Shown one piece after another: positions 20,939 through 32,289 of a DNA stretch of 64,000 nt. Below the pieces are notes generated by a model. The model worked only from the letters and a program-made list of their open reading frames with translations. It was not told the DNA's origin and did not search any database. The first letter of the stretch is position 1, and every line of letters starts with the position of its first letter. The stretch is from Portulaca oleracea (taxonomy: Eukaryota; Streptophyta; Magnoliopsida; Caryophyllales; Portulacaceae). Where the stretch lies: assembly GCA_029582165.1 (NCBI GenBank), contig CM055886.1, positions 20,542,169-20,606,168 on the forward strand, given 5' to 3'. Position numbers and translations under genes: made by a program.

Positions 20939-22705
20939 TCTGCATTCCAAAGGAAATTCTTGCATATTTGCGTGATCTTATCTATCATCTCCTTTGGGAT
21001 TATCATGATGGATGCCCAGTATGAGTATAGTCCCATGAGAACACTGTTTCTTAAAATGATTCTTCCAAAGATAAGATGTATTCTTGGTTTGCGGTGTGAG
21101 TCTCTCATGATCTTCTCTACTAGTTTCTGGCACTCCAATTTGCTTAGCCTCCTGTCAGTAACTGGCATTCCCAAGTAGTAGAAGGGGAAGGTACCTTCTG
21201 CATATCCACTGAGTTGAAGAATTCGTTCTTTGGTGTTGTGGTCGACCCCGCTTATGATTACCGTAGATTTGTTTGCATTTGCAATTAATCCCGAGGTTTC
21301 CCTAAAGTGATCCAAAGCCCTTTGCAGCTTTGTGACAGTGTAAGGGTCCGCTGCACTAAACACCATAAGATCGTCCGTGAACACCAGATGGGTAAGCTTC
21401 ATGTCTTTGCAGCGTGGGAAGAATTCAAATTTTTTATCCTGTGCCGTAAAGTTGAAGCACCATGATAGATATTCCATGGAGAGGACAAAAAGTAGAGGGG
21501 ATATTGGGTCCCCTTGCCTAAGTCTATGGCCTCCTTTGAAATAACCATATGTTGAGCCATTCACCTGGGTTGTGAAGGAAGTGGTTGTGACGCAGGCCAT
21601 AACCCATTGTATGTACTGTTTCGGGAATCTGAGGGCTTGCAGCAATTCGTGTATGATTCCCCATTGAACACTATCGAACGCCTTCCTAAGATCAATTTTG
21701 AAAAGGCATCTTGGCTGGGTGGTTTTCCTCCGGAATCCTCTTGCGAGCTCCTGACACATGAGCACATTGTGTAAGAGTTCTCTCCCTGGGACAAAAGCTG
21801 TTTGGGTGTCCTGTACAAGGTGGGGGAGCACTTGCTTGAGTCTGCTAGCGAGGATCTTCGATATGCATTTATATATTACATTGCAGTAGGCAATGGGTCT
21901 AAAGTCCATCGCTTTGGCCGGGGCATCAACTTTTGGAATCACAGTTAGGATGGTTGAGTTGAAAGCCTCCATCAGCTTGCCGGTGTGAAGGAATTCCTTG
22001 ACTGTGTTGCATATAAGATCACCGATTTGGGGCCAAGTTTGCTTGAAAACCCACTGGAGTATCCATCGGGCCCGGGGATTTTGAATTTGGGATAGAGAAA
22101 ATCGCATCTCTTATCTCTTTGTCCGTGATCGGTTGGATCAAACTCATTTGTTGTTCGAAGGTCAAGGTTGAGCCAAGAAAGATGATGCTACTGTTGATGT
22201 TGGTTCTGTTGTTCGCCTTCCTCCCCAGCATGTTCTGGAAGAAATTTGCAAGATGTTCTCCCACTTTGTCAAACCCCTCGATGTTGTTGCCTTGTTCATC
22301 TTGAAGAATGTAAACAGTGTTGTCAGGTTTTCGTTTTTTCATCCTGGAGAAAAAAATTTTGGAGCAAGTGTCTCCGAATGCTGTCGTCTCTATTTTACTC
22401 TGCTGGGCAATCAGTGACATTACAGAATTCAGAATGTCAATGTATTGTCTCTTTGCCTCTTGCTCTTGGGCAATCGATTCAGGCGCAATTGGATTTTGTG
22501 CGGGAGCATTTTGAGTTCTTTCCAGCTTTCCCCTTGCCATTTCCCTTTGCTTGTGAATATCAGCAAATTTCATCCTGTTCAGCTGTTTTAAGTCTCTTCT
22601 GAGATTTTTCAGTGAGTGATAGAGGTTTCTAGCATCGGATTTTGAACGATCTTGAACAATATTCGTTTGCACAATGTTTATGAAGTCTGGATCCGTGATC
22701 CACAT
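20939..22705 (-). pseudogene. LINE ORF2 reverse transcriptase
   Basis: The minus-strand frame 22019-22705 holds the linker between endonuclease and reverse transcriptase (FGDTCSKIFFSRMKKR...NSKSPGP). A frameshift near 22060 leads into 20926-22107, with classic LINE reverse transcriptase motifs: VIPKVDAPAKAMDFRPIAYC, FVPGRELLHN, FKIDLRKAFDSV, RQGDPISPLLFVL and TDDLMVF, where the usual catalytic FADD-type motif reads FTDD. The last residues are cut off by the LTR element. ORF2 copies LINE RNA at a nicked target. Confidence 0.9.
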
Positions 22706-22783
22706 GTCATAGAATCAGAAGCGTGGTTTGGCTCTAGGGCCATCCATGAATGATACAAGGATGGCTTTGTGGTCTGACAAACC

Positions 22784-23482
22784 TTAGGGGAGGTATTCGT
22801 CCCTCATATACTCCGCTTGCAGCAACCATTCTTCGTTTACAAAGATTCGGTCTATTCTTGATTGTACTTGATTGTTTGTCCAAGAGTGGCTTGATCCATA
22901 ACATGGAATTTCTGAGAGCTGGCAGCTTGTTATGTAGTCTTGAAAGTCGGCAACTTCAGCATGCGTCACCTCCGTTCCATGAATTCGATCCTCTTGATTG
23001 AGAATGGCGTTAAAGTCACCAATGACACACCATGGACCTGTTATTGAGTTGGATATGCCCTTCATGGCACTCCAAAGGTCCATTCTTTCCTCTTTTCGGT
23101 TATAGCCATACACAATTGTGTAATAAGCCTCCTTTTCTTTCCCATAGTCTAAAACTTTGCAGTGATTATATTGGGGGTCCACCTCAATACTTTGGAAAAG
23201 CACTTTGTTCCTTCTCCAGGCTAAGAAAATTCTACCTCCCGGATGGGTGTTAAAATTGTTAATTGTAGCCCAGTTTTTATAGATACCCTTGGTAAGAATG
23301 CTTTCCCTTTCCTTCTTGACCTTTGTTTCTAGCAGACAATGGATATATGCTCCAACCGTACGCAAGAAGCTCATGATGTCTTCTTGCTTCTTGGGGTCAT
23401 TGAGACCCGTACATTCCATGATATGATCTTCATTGGGGATCAGGAGAAGATCCCGTGCCAGGCCTCTGAGCCTCGTCTTCAT
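22784..23482 (-). pseudogene. LINE ORF2 endonuclease domain
   Basis: Encodes an AP-type endonuclease (exonuclease/endonuclease/phosphatase fold): GLNDPKK near the start, LLETKVK, IVYGYN, GPWCVIGDFNAIL, SHSWTNNQ and SRIDRIFVN. The conserved start of the domain (a WNVRGLN-type motif) is altered and the frame breaks before the reverse transcriptase. The domain nicks target DNA to start reverse transcription. Confidence 0.88.
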
Positions 23483-23639
23483 CCCAATCTACGTCAGTGT
23501 CAATTTCAACATCATCCTCATCTGTATCCAGTGTCTGGAATCGGTTTGCAATTGGAGTGCTTTTGCGCTGGCCTTGTTCCGGTCATATTGGTGGATGTCT
23601 CTGCTTTTGCCCTTTCCTTTATGGCATTATGAAGCCTTG

Positions 23640-24607
23640 CTCATCGACTTGTCGCATTGATTTCCTAACCGGTTTCCATATATGTTTTTCCCTTTCTTTC
23701 CTGACTGCTTGCGCCTCTATGGACTGTTGCTCCTTCTTCCTGCATTCTTTCCCTTCATGCCCCATCATCTTGTAGTGCTCACACTTTGTTGGTTTCCATT
23801 AATATTCAACTTTCTGCATCATAATCACTTCTTTTTCGTTCACCGATCTGATTTCTTCTGGCAGAGGGTCATCTAATTTTACTTCAATGAGGACTCTTGC
23901 ACTTGTCAGATGAGTACAGTCCTTTGTGGCTTTGTCCGTTTTAATTGGAATGCCAATCAGACTCGCCAGGCTGCTGAGATTTGGTGTGCTCCAGTATTGA
24001 ATGTTTAGATGCGGAAATCTCACCCATATAGGCAGAGACTTTATTGCATCAAGATCTATTCTTTGTGCATGCGTCCAAGGCTTAACTATCAGGGGTTTAT
24101 TGTCAAAGAAATAAATTCCCCTGTGTAAAACCTCCTGCCTCTGATCTTCTTGTTCAAACCTGAGAAGGAAAAGACCCTTCCTTATTGTTGCAATATTACT
24201 GATATCATACCTGCTCCATATTCGCTTTTCAAGAACCCCTCCATAACAGGGAATAGAGGATTTGATCCAACTACACAGCATAGGATAGAGTTATTCCAAT
24301 ATTTGATCTCCTCCTCCACATAATCCTTCTCTATATTGGCGACGTTCATACCTTCAATTTCCGTTGCTGCCGTGTATTCCAGCGCAGTTCCTCAGTCTGG
24401 ATCGACCAGTGCAGCGAATGAAGTTGTCTTCTCATCACTTTGTTTTCGGTTTGTCTCAGTCGTCTTTCTTCCACTTGATTCAGCAGCATCAAGATTGATA
24501 GATTTGTTAAGAGGTGTCGGTGTTTTCTTCTATTGTTGCAGACCCCCTAAATTTGAATTCTTTCTTCCAATATTCACAGGTTGAGCAGGTTTCCTCCCCC
24601 TCGCCAT
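23640..24607 (-). pseudogene. LINE ORF1 (DUF4283 and zinc knuckle)
   Basis: The minus-strand ATG at 24607 gives MARGRKPAQ, a start seen in plant LINE ORF1 proteins, but stops follow soon after. The frame at 23799-24281 carries a DUF4283-type RNA-binding region (FFDNKPLIVKPW, LPIWVRFPHLNIQYW). A zinc-knuckle-like CEHYKMMGHEGKEC follows past its stop. Several stops and shifts make it a pseudogene. ORF1 proteins bind the element's RNA. Confidence 0.8.
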
Positions 24608-24645
24608 GGCAGGCGCCTTGAGGTTTCCAATATATATATATATAG

Positions 24646-26053
24646 GGAAATTGGATTCTAATAATACAAACTTTTGGCCATATAAGACTTAATAATACAA
24701 ATTTTTGATTTGGTGATTATAATGCAAACTTTGACCCCCTATTACCCCGAACAATACGCCACCGAGTTAAGTTGAACTTAACTCGATGGCAGGATGACGT
24801 GGCGGCCGGAGTAATATATTTTGGCTTTATTATGTACCCAGTCAGCATTTCAATTGTCCACATCACCTCTCATCCTTTCCCTTTCTCTCTCCCCTCCTTC
24901 CCCTTTTTCTCTCCTCCCCCTCCTCTTCTTCGATCCACCAGACATGGCTATGATCATGGCCATGACTTCTCCTCTTCTCTCCATTTCTCTCTCTACAACA
25001 TCCTGCCCCCTCTTTGTGCAAAACCCACTTCAATTTTTCTCTCCAATTCTTATAGCTCAGATCGAAATCCAAGGTTTGATTTCGGATTGGAGTTGGGATT
25101 TGGGGGTTAAAAGGGCATTGTGAAGGGGGAAGACGAAGTCAACCAATACTCCCATCTCTTTCTCTCTGTAGAACTTGGAGCTCAGCATCCATGGCGTGGT
25201 CTTCCTCTTCCGAATATCATCATCATCATCATCGTACAGAATCACCATCACCATCACCATCAGCAGTACAGGAACCAACACCAGAAAAAGAACCACAACC
25301 ACAACCACAAGCAGAGGAAGAACTAGCAGAGAAATGCGTCCTCCATAAGACCAAGACTGTCGAATTCTTCCGGCGTTCTACGCCCATCATTCTCCAGAAC
25401 GACAATGGACCTTGCCTTCTCTTCGCTATCTGTACTCTCCTCTTCCTCCTCCTCCTCGTTTCTTCCGTTTCTAGGGTTTCGTCTTGCTTGATTCGTTGTA
25501 TACTTGATTTTGATTTGGTTTATTTTGGTTCGAGTTGATTTGTTGGCGCATTTGGTGTTGAATTGGTTAATCGAACATCAGAGATTCCGGAGGGGACGTG
25601 GTTAGTGGTGTATCAAAGTTGTGTGATTGTTCGATGGATTAATTAGTGGAATGGTTTGTGGAATTAGCGTATGGTGTTTTTATGGAATTAGGAAAGTGAT
25701 TAGACTGTAGATTGTGAATTTAGTTTGTTGTGAATTTATGGTTTGTGTGATGCAGAAGTGAAAGAAATGTAGAGAAGAGGAGGAGAAGCCATGGTGGATC
25801 AAAGAAGAGGAGGGGGAGGAGAGAGAAATGGGAAGGAGGAGAGGTGATGTGGACAATTCAAATGCTGACTGGGTACATAATAAAGTCAAAATATATTCCT
25901 CCTGTCGCCACGTCATCATGCCACCGAGTTAAGTTCGGTGGCGTACTGCTCGGAGCAACAGGGGATCAAAGTTCGTATTATTAATCACCAAATAAAAAGT
26001 TCGTATTATTAAGTCCTATATGGCCAAAAACTCGTATTATTAGAATCCAATTT

Positions 26054-26055
<2 letters not shown>
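24646..26055. mobile_element. Mutator-like element carrying a host gene piece (Pack-MULE-like)
   Basis: Inverted repeats of about 300 bp: the left end starts GGAAATTGGATTCTAATAAT and the right end is its reverse complement. They share GCCACCGAGTTAAGTT, a GTACCCAGTCAGCATTT block and a purine/pyrimidine-rich block. Between the arms (about 24950-25783) is non-transposon sequence with the start of a gene. (TA)n tracts flank both ends, so the target duplication is hidden. No transposase is encoded. Confidence 0.82.
25191..25431 (+). pseudogene. Captured first exon of a MINDY-type deubiquitinase
   Basis: The ATG at 25191 opens MAWSSSSEYHHHHH, a His/Pro/Glu-rich N-terminus, then CVLHKTKTVEFFRRSTPIIL and QNDNGPCLLFAIC. 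This matches the start of the MINDY (FAM63/DUF544) catalytic domain, whose catalytic cysteine is in the NGPC motif; the usual NGPCPLLAI reads NGPCLLFAI here. GTACTC at 25432 follows as a likely splice donor and GATGCAG at 25750-25756 as a possible acceptor. The piece therefore came from genomic DNA, not mRNA. The remaining catalytic domain is absent. Function as an enzyme is unlikely. Confidence 0.75.
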
Positions 26056-26105
<50 letters not shown>

Positions 26106-26229
26106 GTGTGTGTGTGTGGGGATTAATTCCAACCATGGATTGAGTGATGAATGTCCGGGATTAACCATGCTCAAATACTTACATAACCCAATGCTTATTG
26201 GATCAATTATATATATATATATATATATA
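26056..26229. repeat. (TA)n tracts between two Mutator-like elements
   Basis: (TA)n at 26056-26101 followed by a short GTGTGTG run, unique DNA, and another (TA)n at about 26208-26228 that abuts the next element. Confidence 0.85.
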
Positions 26230-27030
26230 GGAAAATTGGATTCTAATAATCCCTACTTTTGCAAATTGGATGATGGTGGTCCCTACTTTCACTTTGTATT
26301 CTGGTGGTCCAAAAAATATATAATTGGATTTGAGTGGACGCCGCCGAGTTGAGTGGTGGTGACTCGGTGGTTTTCTGACATGGCACATTAAAGTCAACTC
26401 GGTCAAACTATGGCATGTCAAAAAACCACCGAGTCACCACCACTCAACTTGGCGGCGTCCCACTCAAATCCAATTATATTTTTTTTTGGACCACCAGAAT
26501 ACTAAGTGAAAGTAGGGACCACCATCATCCCTACTTTCACGATTGGATAACAATAATCCCTATTGTCAATTTGGATTCTGATGGTCCAAACAAAAAAAAA
26601 TTGGATTGTAGTGGGACATCATCGAGAGTATACCCTAAATATCATCGATGTTGTATTCCGTTTGATTCAAAACTTAGTATAACACTTTACCATAATTTTT
26701 AATGAATTTACGGCGTTTGTCCCAATTTTTTTACGATTTTTTATGATTTTTTCACTTTTATTCCTTTAAAATAATTATAATAATTTCTTAGAGTCTCAAA
26801 AAATAATTTAAAAATAATTTTAGTAATTACACTTCATTACCTTTCTGGGGTTAGGAATGAAAAAAACAAAAACAATGTTGGGTAGGAATGAAAAAAATAA
26901 AAAAAATCGGAGGTGGATTTGGTACCACTAGAATCCAACTTTATTTTATTTTTGGCCGTCAGAATCCAAAATGAAAGTAGAGATTATTATTATACAATTG
27001 GTAAAGTAGGAATTATTAGAATCCAATTTT

Positions 27031-27032
<2 letters not shown>
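26230..27032. mobile_element. (TA)n-targeting Mutator-like MITE
   Basis: Starts GGAAAATTGGATTCTAATAAT and ends ATTATTAGAATCCAATTTTCC, with (TA)n on both sides. Within it, about 26275-26545 is a large near-perfect hairpin (arms with CACCGAGTCACCACCACTCA and its complement). This suggests a second foldback copy nested inside. Non-coding. Same terminal sequence as 24646-26055. Confidence 0.75.
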
Positions 27033-27075
<43 letters not shown>

Positions 27076-27880
27076 TTTATTCCAACCATAGTTATTATAA
27101 TCATGATCGAGATCTGCAATTCTACGATTCAAAAACCTTTAATCGATCCAACTCTTGTTAGAATTTTAAAGTAGAGATCATGATTTAATCTCATTGTCAT
27201 ATTTTAGAAGCGTAATGCGATTCTAAGATCTTACAATTCGACCCACGATCCAACGTAAATTTGATAATGTTTATGCATATTATCAACTTAAAATTTTTTT
27301 TTCCGTAACAATATAAATTTCTTATTAAATTTATCCACCGAAATATAATTCATCGTATTGTTCTATTTTTAGGGGATATTTTACTAAGATTTTAACAATA
27401 CTAGAGAACTGACCTTTATTATTTGACTAATATATTAATATCTTATTATCCTTGATGAGATTCTAGAATTCCAATTCCAACTTCCTCAATAATTTTAATT
27501 AGGATCTTGACTCTAAAACCTTAATGCCAACACCTAATTTGTATCTTTGATATAATTGTACACTTCGAGAGTGGCGGCAGTGCGAGACTATTAGTCGATC
27601 GTGGTTCTGTTGGTGGTTGGGACAATTAATCCAATAGGTACGTGGGACAACAGTACAACACTTGCATTGTTTCTGTTGGTACCTCATATTGCGAAATTTA
27701 AGTACAATGCTCGCTAAACTAACACGAAAATGCAAAATTTTGTATGCAATTTAATCTTATTGTGCTTGCTTGTACTAACTGACCCAAAAAAATAAAATTC
27801 TATTGATAAGGCACGAATTCCTATTAGTAAACCCCCCCATACCCTTCAAAGATCAACCACCCAATAAGTTGAATTAATTA
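27033..27880. other. AT-rich intergenic DNA
   Basis: Begins with (TA)n to 27071. No coding region, RNA gene or further element recognised. Confidence 0.5.
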
Positions 27881-28113
27881 CTACCTCCGTTTTTTTATTT
27901 GTCACTTAAGAAATTATGTTAAAAACTTTGACCGTTAATATCTTAATTTGTATAATGATTCATCATATAAAATTGATGTCATTAGATTCGTAATGAAAAA
28001 TACTATTCGAAAAATATAATATTATATTTTTAATAAAAAGTTTATATGAAAAATTATTGATTAAAAATTACCACTTAAACTCGTAAATGATATATGAAAA
28101 AGAACGGAAGAAG
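27881..28113. mobile_element. Stowaway-type MITE
   Basis: 233 bp: left end CTACCTCCGTTTTTTTATTT, right end AAAGAACGGAAGAAG. Flanked by TA (27879-27880 and 28114-28115). AT-rich, non-coding, with interior phrases shared in inverted orientation with 763-1002. Confidence 0.82.
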
Positions 28114-28374
28114 TATAAAATTATGGATGATTTTTAACCATAAATGACTATGTTATAGATTTTACATTAAATATCTTTTAAGTATCTTATCTTATCTTAT
28201 TATAAAATTATTTATTTATATATTAAATTGAAAATATGATATGTTTGACTTTTATAACTTTAACACCATATGGTTATCAAAAAATAACTATAATAGCATA
28301 TATAAATGAGATAAATTATATTTTTATTTGTAATTTTTGGAATTTACAGAAAATAATTTAAAATATATAAAATA
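28114..28374. other. AT-rich intergenic DNA
   Basis: Nothing recognised. It contains a short TTATCT repeat near 28187. Confidence 0.4.
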
Positions 28375-28808
28375 GGGTGTGTTTGGTGTAAAGAAAAATC
28401 ATTTTCTAGGAAAATGGTTTTGCTTGGAAATAATTTCCTAGAAATGAATTATTACTTGATATTTTCAAATGTTTGACACAAAAGAAAATGGTTTTCCTAG
28501 GAATTGTTTAAGAGAAAGATGGGAGAGAAAGAGAGGAAAGAGAAAGATGAGAGAGAAAAAGAAAGAGAAAGATGAGAATGACTGAATTGGAGGAGCTTCA
28601 GACGATAGAAATCTAACCCTAACGTTAGACCGGAAAAATGGTTTGCATGTTTAGAAAATGGATCGGGAAAATGATTTTTTTTAGGGTATGAGTTAAGAAA
28701 ATAATTTACAAAGGGTTGGGGAAAAATAATTTTCTTGAAAAATTGTTTTCTTCATTTCCCGATCATCAAAAACCAAAAAATGGGAAAATATCCCAACCAA
28801 ATACACCC
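28375..28808. mobile_element. MITE with GGGTGTGTTTGG ends
   Basis: 434 bp with inverted ends GGGTGTGTTTGG and CCAAATACACCC and further inverted blocks (ATCATTTTCTAGGAAAA; GAAAATGATTTTTTTTAG). Such ends are seen in PIF/Harbinger or hAT-type MITEs. ATA flanks both ends, but an 8-bp near-match is also possible, so the superfamily is not settled. Non-coding, with a GA-rich middle. Confidence 0.6.
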
Positions 28809-29367
28809 ATAAATAATATTAGTTTGATTAATAGACTAGTAGACATTGAATTATAGTATCAAAACAATTTCATCCATATACACCCATATATATCATCAAA
28901 CACCATATGGTTTGGGTCAGAAATTTCATCCAACTGTGCATGTCATAGTATCAAAACAATTTATTGACTAATAGACACGACTGTCATGTATCATTTTATA
29001 ATTGTTGGAAGCCTAGAAATCGACACGTCGTCTTAAGGTGGTATACTGGTATTGCACCATTATTTTGGAATAGGATATTTCAATTGGCACGATCATTCGG
29101 TTTTTTTTTTTTTTTTTTTTTTACTTCTTTTATGTTTGAATTATTTCTGATCAATTAATCGAAGTCAAAATTCCTATTAAAAAATAACAAAATATTAATT
29201 AAAGGTATATTTGCTTTTCGTCAATATTATTAGATGATATCCCATCAACACCAAAACAATTATTCGACGATACTATCCGTCCCTCTTATATAATTATCCT
29301 TTTAAAGTGAGAGAAAAGTATAAATTAATAATGAATGCATGGAGATAAGTTATATTTGTACACAAAA
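28809..29367. other. AT-rich intergenic DNA
   Basis: No gene recognised. It includes a T homopolymer of over 20 bases at 29101-29122. Confidence 0.45.
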
Positions 29368-29600
29368 TGCCAATCACCTCTTGTCTGAGTGACAAAAGGT
29401 CCACCTCCTAACCCTAAGTGTCTAGGGTGTGAATCTTGGGGACAACATCTCTCTTTTATCATTTCGGAGAGTATTATGGGTTGGAGTGAGACCCATCTTT
29501 GGGACATTGGCATCCCTTGTACTCAGTCTGCTACAAGCCTGCTAGGTTGTATCCCTGAGATAGGAGCCCAATGGGTTGCACAAAATACTTGTACTTAAAG
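29368..29600 (+). mobile_element. SINE-like sequence
   Basis: GTGTGAATCTTGGGGACAAC near 29428 resembles the B-box region typical of plant tRNA-derived SINEs, which usually read GTTCGAATCCTGGGGACA. The downstream TATTATGGGTTGGAGTGAGA and the length of about 230 bp also fit. The A box is not clear and no target duplication was identified. Non-coding. Confidence 0.45.
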
Positions 29601-30009
29601 CCACATAGTTTTGTTGTAACGAAACCAACGATCATATATATACAGATACTGTATATTCAATTATAAATATTGCATTAAATCGAAAACCAATTGTCAACGT
29701 GGAAACCTGAAACGATAAAGATAATTGTTAAACTAGGAAAGAGAGTAATTCAGGAAGTCACTTAGGTGTCTCTCTAAAAGTCTCAAACAAGTGATGAAAT
29801 AAATCTCTCACACAGACTCCCTTTTATAGTGTGGGCGGCTTGGGATAGGGGTTAACAAAAACCCTAATAACCGACTTTATTGAAAAACGACGTCTGGGGT
29901 CCAACACACGGTACGTGTTACAAGTGACACAGTTCGTGCTAACCTGCAACTTTTTCCATGGAGCAAAATAACAAGCTTGCCCTCACTCAAAGAAAAGAAT
30001 TAAAAGATC
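29601..30009. other. Intergenic DNA, possible minus-strand LTR promoter relic
   Basis: On the minus strand, ACTATAAAAGGGAGTCTGTG (about 29809-29828) looks like a TATA box and start region of an LTR. No partner LTR or coding region was found, so this is only a suggestion. Confidence 0.3.
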
Positions 30010-30696
30010 CAAGTTCTTGTAGTAGGCTTGTAGAAAGATTGATTTATTTGACCATTACTAGGAGAGATCTCACATACGTAGTTCATATCCTTTCTTAATT
30101 CATGCAAAACCCAAAGGAAGAACATATGGAAGCAACGATAAGGATCGTCTCCTACATTAAGGGATCATTAGGGCAAGGAATTTTGTTGCCAAGAGAATCT
30201 AACCTGCAATTAGTCGCATATTGTAATTCTGATTGGGGAGCCTGTCCAACTATACGAAGATCCTTAACGGCATACTTTGTCACACTTGGAGGAGCGCTTG
30301 TGCCATGGAAGACTAAAAAGCAATCTACAGTATCTCGCTCATCTGCAGATGCAGAATATCGCTCTATGGCAACTGTGACATGTGAATTGACTTAGATTAC
30401 AACTTTCTTGTCTGCTCTAGGTACTGCTGCATTACAACCCATGAGGTTATTCTATGACAATCAAGCAGCTTTACACATTGCCACTAATCCAGTCTATTAT
30501 GAAGGACTAAACATATTGAAATTGACTGACATTTTGTTTGTGAGAAGGTTGTAGCTGGTCTACTCCTTTAATTCAAGATCCACATCAAGGAACAACCTAC
30601 CGAAGTCTTCACCAAAGCAGTTGGCAAAGATCAGTTTGACTACCTCAAGTCCAAGTTGGGCATTATTAAACCCCATGCTCCAACTTGAGGGGGAGT
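30010..30696 (+). pseudogene. Copia RNase H end, degraded
   Basis: Encodes the end of a copia polyprotein: MQNPKEEHMEATIRIVSYIK, LVAYCNSDWGACPTIRRS, TKKQSTVSRSSADAEYRSMA, then beyond a stop NQAALHIA and the HIEID-type region with shifts. It ends with the purine tract TTGAGGGGGAG before 30697. The upstream reverse transcriptase is missing here. Confidence 0.85.
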
Positions 30697-30945
30697 ATTA
30701 ACATATTAGTAGAATTCTAGTCTGACTATATATCCTAGGAAGACTAGAATTGTTATGGGTATTAGCATAGTATTATTTAGTTTACTATTTTATTAGTTTT
30801 CTAATCCTAATACCATTAGAAATAGGGTTAAAGTGAGATATATAAATCATGTATTGATTATGAAAAGGGAGAAGAAGAAGAATTTTTGACAATCTTTGCT
30901 CTCTTCAAAATTTATCATGCTATCAGAGACAGGTTCATGAATTTA
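30697..30945 (+). repeat. LTR of the decayed copia element
   Basis: Follows the purine tract and ends TTTATCA, then TGCTATCAGAGA, a degenerate initiator-Met primer site. About 250 bp with a TATA-like GAGATATATAAATCATG at 30836-30852. A primer site after what should be a 3' LTR means this LTR has a second internal region downstream. Confidence 0.6.
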
Positions 30946-30949
30946 AATT

Positions 30950-32216
30950 ATCATGAGGCCAATTGTGGCATGTGATTGAACCCTTCGTGGTTGATCGATA
31001 GTGGTGCTTCCGCTCATATGACCGGAGATGAAATACTTTTGAGAGATATTGAAAATATATAGCATGTGGTAGTTGACCTACCCAACGGAGCAAAAACCAT
31101 TGCTGATAAGCAAGAAAAAATTTCTTTGATAGAAAAATTGTAGTTAAACGGGACACTCCTCGTCTCATTTTTTAATTGCAATCTTGTTTCAGTTTACCGT
31201 TTGTGCAAAAATTTAAACTGCATAGTCACATTTGATGAAAATTCTTGTATTTTGCAGGATTACACCTCGGGGACTCTGATTGGTACACGCAAGCAGCATG
31301 ATGGGGTCTGTTTTTACAAGGAGCATCAAGGAAAATCTAAAGTTAAAGTTGTGCAGACCGGAAAACTTTGACATCAAAGATTGGGGCATCATTCAAAGGA
31401 AATTATGTCATTCCTAGATAAATGCTTACAAGGTACTAACTCACTTGATGGAATTGATGAAATTTGTGAAGTATGTTCTAGTGCAAAACATACAAGGAAT
31501 TATTTTAGTACTAGTGACAATAAGGCTAAGGGTTTGTTTGACATAGTTCATGTCGACATATGGGGTCCTTACAGAGCGTCTACCTTGTGTGATGCCCAAT
31601 AACTTCTCACTGTTGTAGATGATTATAGTAGTAGTGTTTGAGTCCATCTGATGATTGAAAATAAAGAAACTAGAAAACATTCAAGAAATTTCATTATTTG
31701 GGTGCAAAATCAATTTGGAAGAAACATTAAGGTGGTTAAAAGTGACAACAGATCCGAATTTAAATCAAGGGCCATCGAGAAATTTTATGCTAAAAGGAGA
31801 ATTTCGCACCAAACTAGTTGTGTTGACACACCTAAACAAAATGGTAGAGTTGAAAGGAATAACAACCATATCTTAAACAGACACCTAGGCGATGGTTTGC
31901 AAAACTCTTCTCCAAGCTTTGTGAGTATGGTTTTATCAAGTGTTATGCTAATTATTCACTTTTCACATATCGAAAGGGAGGGATTTTTATGACACTTCTG
32001 GTCTATGTAGATGATATTATTCTAGCCACTAACAATGTCCAAGAATGTCAAAAATTTAAAGCTTATTTGAATGCGTGCTTCAGTATTAAGGACTTAGGTC
32101 CCTTGAAGCATTTTTTAGGCATTGAGGTGGCACAAGAAGAAAAGGATTTGTTCCTTTGTCAACGAAAGTATGCTTTGGAGATAGTTGATGAATTGTGGGG
32201 TCAACAAATTTGGTGA
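30950..32216 (+). pseudogene. Decayed copia internal region
   Basis: Fragments in element order: protease (LIDSGASAHMTGD), GAG-pre-integrase (RLGHHSKEIMSFL), integrase (CEVCSSAKHTRNYF, HVDIWGPYR, KSDNRSEF, PKQNGRVERNN), then a jump to reverse transcriptase (LLVYVDDIILATNN, FSIKDLGPLKHFLGIEVA) ending near 32216. Gag, much of reverse transcriptase and RNase H are missing, and stops interrupt the frames. Confidence 0.85.
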
Positions 32217-32289
32217 TTTAAGACACATTCCAAACATTGATAAATATTTTAAAAAATATAAAATATTAGCTAAAATAGCATATATTTAG

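Larger units (their letters stand above)
15844..24630 (-). mobile_element. L1-type LINE, split and degraded
   Basis: Minus-strand non-LTR element with ORF1 (about 23640-24607), then endonuclease, reverse transcriptase and a C-terminal zinc-finger/RNase-H-like region ending near 15915. It is interrupted by the gag-only LTR element at 16753-20933. Its 3' end abuts a (TA)n tract at 15814-15843 and its 5' end another at 24630-24644, consistent with insertion into one TA tract. Many frameshifts make it inactive. Confidence 0.85.
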
